Made by a program: the position numbers and the translations under genes
The notes under the pieces: model-generated
What the model saw: only the letters and a program-made list of their open reading frames with translations
Database searches by the model: none
Told to the model about the DNA's origin: nothing
Shown here: in pieces, positions 5,189 through 6,234 of the stretch
How the letters are laid out: every line of letters begins with the position of its first letter
Numbering within the stretch: position 1 is the stretch's first letter
From: Desulfotignum sp.
Lineage (GTDB): Bacteria; Desulfobacterota; Desulfobacteria; Desulfobacterales; Desulfobacteraceae
Reading direction: 5' to 3'
DNA length: 6,234 nucleotides
NCBI GenBank assembly: GCA_011390695.1
Contig: JAABRW010000047.1
Span: 1-6,234 of the forward strand

Positions 5189-5674
5189 ATGGGTATTGAA
5201 ATTGAAAAAAAATTTCTGGTAACCGCTTTACCGGACGATCTGGGCCCCGGCATTGAAATAAGGCAGGGATATATACTCAATACCCCCGGCAAGGTTGTCA
5301 GGGTCAGGGTTAAGGGGAACCAGGGGTTTTTGACTGTCAAGGGCCGGACCGTGGCATCTGTGCGGCCGGAATTTGAATATGCAATCCCTGTGTCAGATGC
5401 CCGGCAGATGCTGGATCTGTTCTGCGATTCTTCTGTGATAGAAAAATGCCGGCATACCCTTGACCACAGGGGCGTAAAATGGGTCATTGACCGGTTTTCC
5501 GGAGCCAATCAGGGACTTGTGGTGGCCGAAGTTGAGCTGTCATCAAGGGACCAGTTCTTTGCACTCCCGCCCTGGGCAGGCAAAGAGGTCACAGAAGATA
5601 CCCGGTATTACAATGCCAGTCTGGTTCACCATCCCTATTGCACCTGGGGGGTTCCATCGGAAAACCACCTGTAA
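5189..5674 (+). CDS. CYTH domain protein (probable inorganic triphosphatase or related triphosphate-binding enzyme)
   Basis: CYTH-fold enzymes form an eight-stranded tunnel that binds triphosphates with divalent metal; members include class IV adenylate cyclases, thiamine triphosphatases and tripolyphosphatases. The 161-residue single-domain protein begins with the signature EIEKKFLV (Glu4, Glu6, Lys8). Further expected tunnel residues are Arg25 in EIRQGYI, Arg38 and Arg40 in VVRVRVKG, Lys51 in LTVKGRT, Glu61/Glu63 in EFEYAIP, Lys86/Arg88, WVIDRF (98-103) and AEVELSS (113-119). The end GKEVTEDTRYYNASL (131-145) matches the usual closing helix. The short bacterial form with EIEKKFL is most like the tripolyphosphatase group, but substrate cannot be decided from sequence alone. 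The ATG at 5189 gives the canonical N-terminus, yet no clear Shine-Dalgarno precedes it, so translation may depend on coupling to the response regulator gene 40 bp upstream. Confidence 0.9.
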   Translation: MGIEIEKKFLVTALPDDLGPGIEIRQGYILNTPGKVVRVRVKGNQGFLTVKGRTVASVRPEFEYAIPVSDARQMLDLFCDSSVIEKCRHTLDHRGVKWVIDRFSGANQGLVVAEVELSSRDQFFALPPWAGKEVTEDTRYYNASLVHHPYCTWGVPSENHL

Positions 5675-5681
5675 TGGGGCA

Positions 5682-6234
5682 TCACTGCGATAAGTTCTGC
5701 TCGTGACCGGGCCATGCTTTTATCACGCCCTGTAAAAGAATGGCCAGGGGGATGGCAAAGAACACCCCCCAGAAACCCCAGATACCGCCAAAGAACAGCA
5801 CTGCCACGATTATGGCAATGGGGTGCAGGTTGATGACCTCGGAAAACAAAACAGGTACCAGGACATTGCCGTCAAGAATCTGGATAATACCATAGGCCAC
5901 AATGGTCCAGGCCAGATCCGCATTCCACCCGAATTGGAAATAGGCCACCAAGGCCACGGGAAATGTCATCACAGCAGCCCCGATATAGGGGATCAGAACA
6001 GACATGCCCACAAGAAACCCAAGCAGCATGGAAAAATTAAGCCCCATGAAAACAAATGTGATATAGGCTGCTGCCCACACCAGAAGAATCTCCCAGAACT
6101 TGCCCCGGATGAAATTGCCCAGCTGGGCATCAACACCCTGCCAGACCCGTTTGGCAAGGCCCCGTTCCCGGGGCAGATAGTACCGGGCCCAGTTCAGAAT
6201 CATTTCCTTGTCCTTGAGAAAGAAAAACACCAGC
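5682..6234 (-). CDS. AI-2E (PerM) family transporter, C-terminal part, 5' end outside the window
   Basis: This polytopic inner-membrane protein belongs to the family named after AI-2 exporter TqsA, which also contains permeases of other or unknown substrates, including Na+/H+ antiporters; the name does not establish autoinducer transport. About 183 residues are visible, reading from the window edge to a TGA at 5682-5684. The first residues FFFLKDKEMILNWARYYLP match the loop that follows a membrane helix in this family. Hydrophobic segments follow at about visible residues 47-63, 66-101 (containing the typical LIPYIG), 107-118, 137-150 and 152-171, the last with GFWGVFFAIPLAILLQGV, a family hallmark. 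The polar tail is short (KAWPGHEQNLSQ). The gene is convergent with the CYTH gene and separated from it by 7 bp, with no visible terminator between them. Confidence 0.9.
   Translation of the reverse strand, partial: LVFFFLKDKEMILNWARYYLPRERGLAKRVWQGVDAQLGNFIRGKFWEILLVWAAAYITFVFMGLNFSMLLGFLVGMSVLIPYIGAAVMTFPVALVAYFQFGWNADLAWTIVAYGIIQILDGNVLVPVLFSEVINLHPIAIIVAVLFFGGIWGFWGVFFAIPLAILLQGVIKAWPGHEQNLSQ

Noticed and set aside
4681..5508. Long open frame on the minus strand (about 275 codons) opposite the response regulator and CYTH genes
   Set aside because: It overlaps two plus-strand genes with complete catalytic motifs, and its translation has no recognisable domain or ribosome site; it is a by-product of their codon use.
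1..6234. Search for tRNA, rRNA, riboswitch, insertion sequence, attachment site or phage genes
   Set aside because: No cloverleaf, ribosomal RNA stretch, known riboswitch core or transposase/integrase motif was seen on either strand; the genes look like ordinary chromosomal content with uniform codon use.

Overview
The window looks like an ordinary chromosomal stretch from a mid-GC Gram-negative bacterium. My best guess is a sulfate-reducing deltaproteobacterium of the Desulfobacteraceae type (Desulfobacter, Desulfotignum or Desulfobacula-like). That guess rests on the general look of the proteins, strong AGGAGG-type ribosome sites and 7-bp periodic intergenic repeats; it is inference and was not tested by any search. 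The presence of a lipoprotein, a DsbC/DsbG-like periplasmic oxidoreductase and secreted DUF4139 proteins implies an outer membrane and periplasm.

Layout: at 1-90 (+) is the tail of a gene whose C-terminus resembles that of the next gene. At 60-1298 (+) is a secreted DUF4139 protein. A spacer with a heptad repeat (1319-1360) leads to a DsbC/DsbG-like disulfide isomerase (1417-2433, +). Convergent to it, at 2469-3005 (-), is a lipoprotein of unknown function. A second heptad array framed by a perfect inverted repeat (3052-3125) separates that gene from apt (3141-3662, -), which lies downstream of a SAM hydroxide adenosyltransferase gene (3792-4613, -). A 142-bp divergent intergenic region (4614-4755) carries two back-to-back sigma70-like promoters and a 12-bp palindrome. 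To its right are a single-domain response regulator (4756-5148, +) and a small CYTH-fold protein (5189-5674, +). At 5682-6234 (-) is the C-terminal part of an AI-2E/PerM-family membrane protein that runs off the window.

How the genes may work together: the first block is envelope or periplasmic (DUF4139 pair, disulfide isomerase, lipoprotein). The SAM-cleaving enzyme and Apt both belong to adenine/SAM salvage and may be co-transcribed. The response regulator and CYTH protein probably form a small operon, which could link phosphotransfer signalling to a triphosphate-handling enzyme; this is inference from adjacency alone. I did not find a mobile element, CRISPR array, RNA gene, defence system or obviously new multi-gene system. 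The features most worth a second look are the two related heptad arrays, the tandem DUF4139 arrangement, the divergent promoter region with its palindrome, and the response regulator-CYTH pair.
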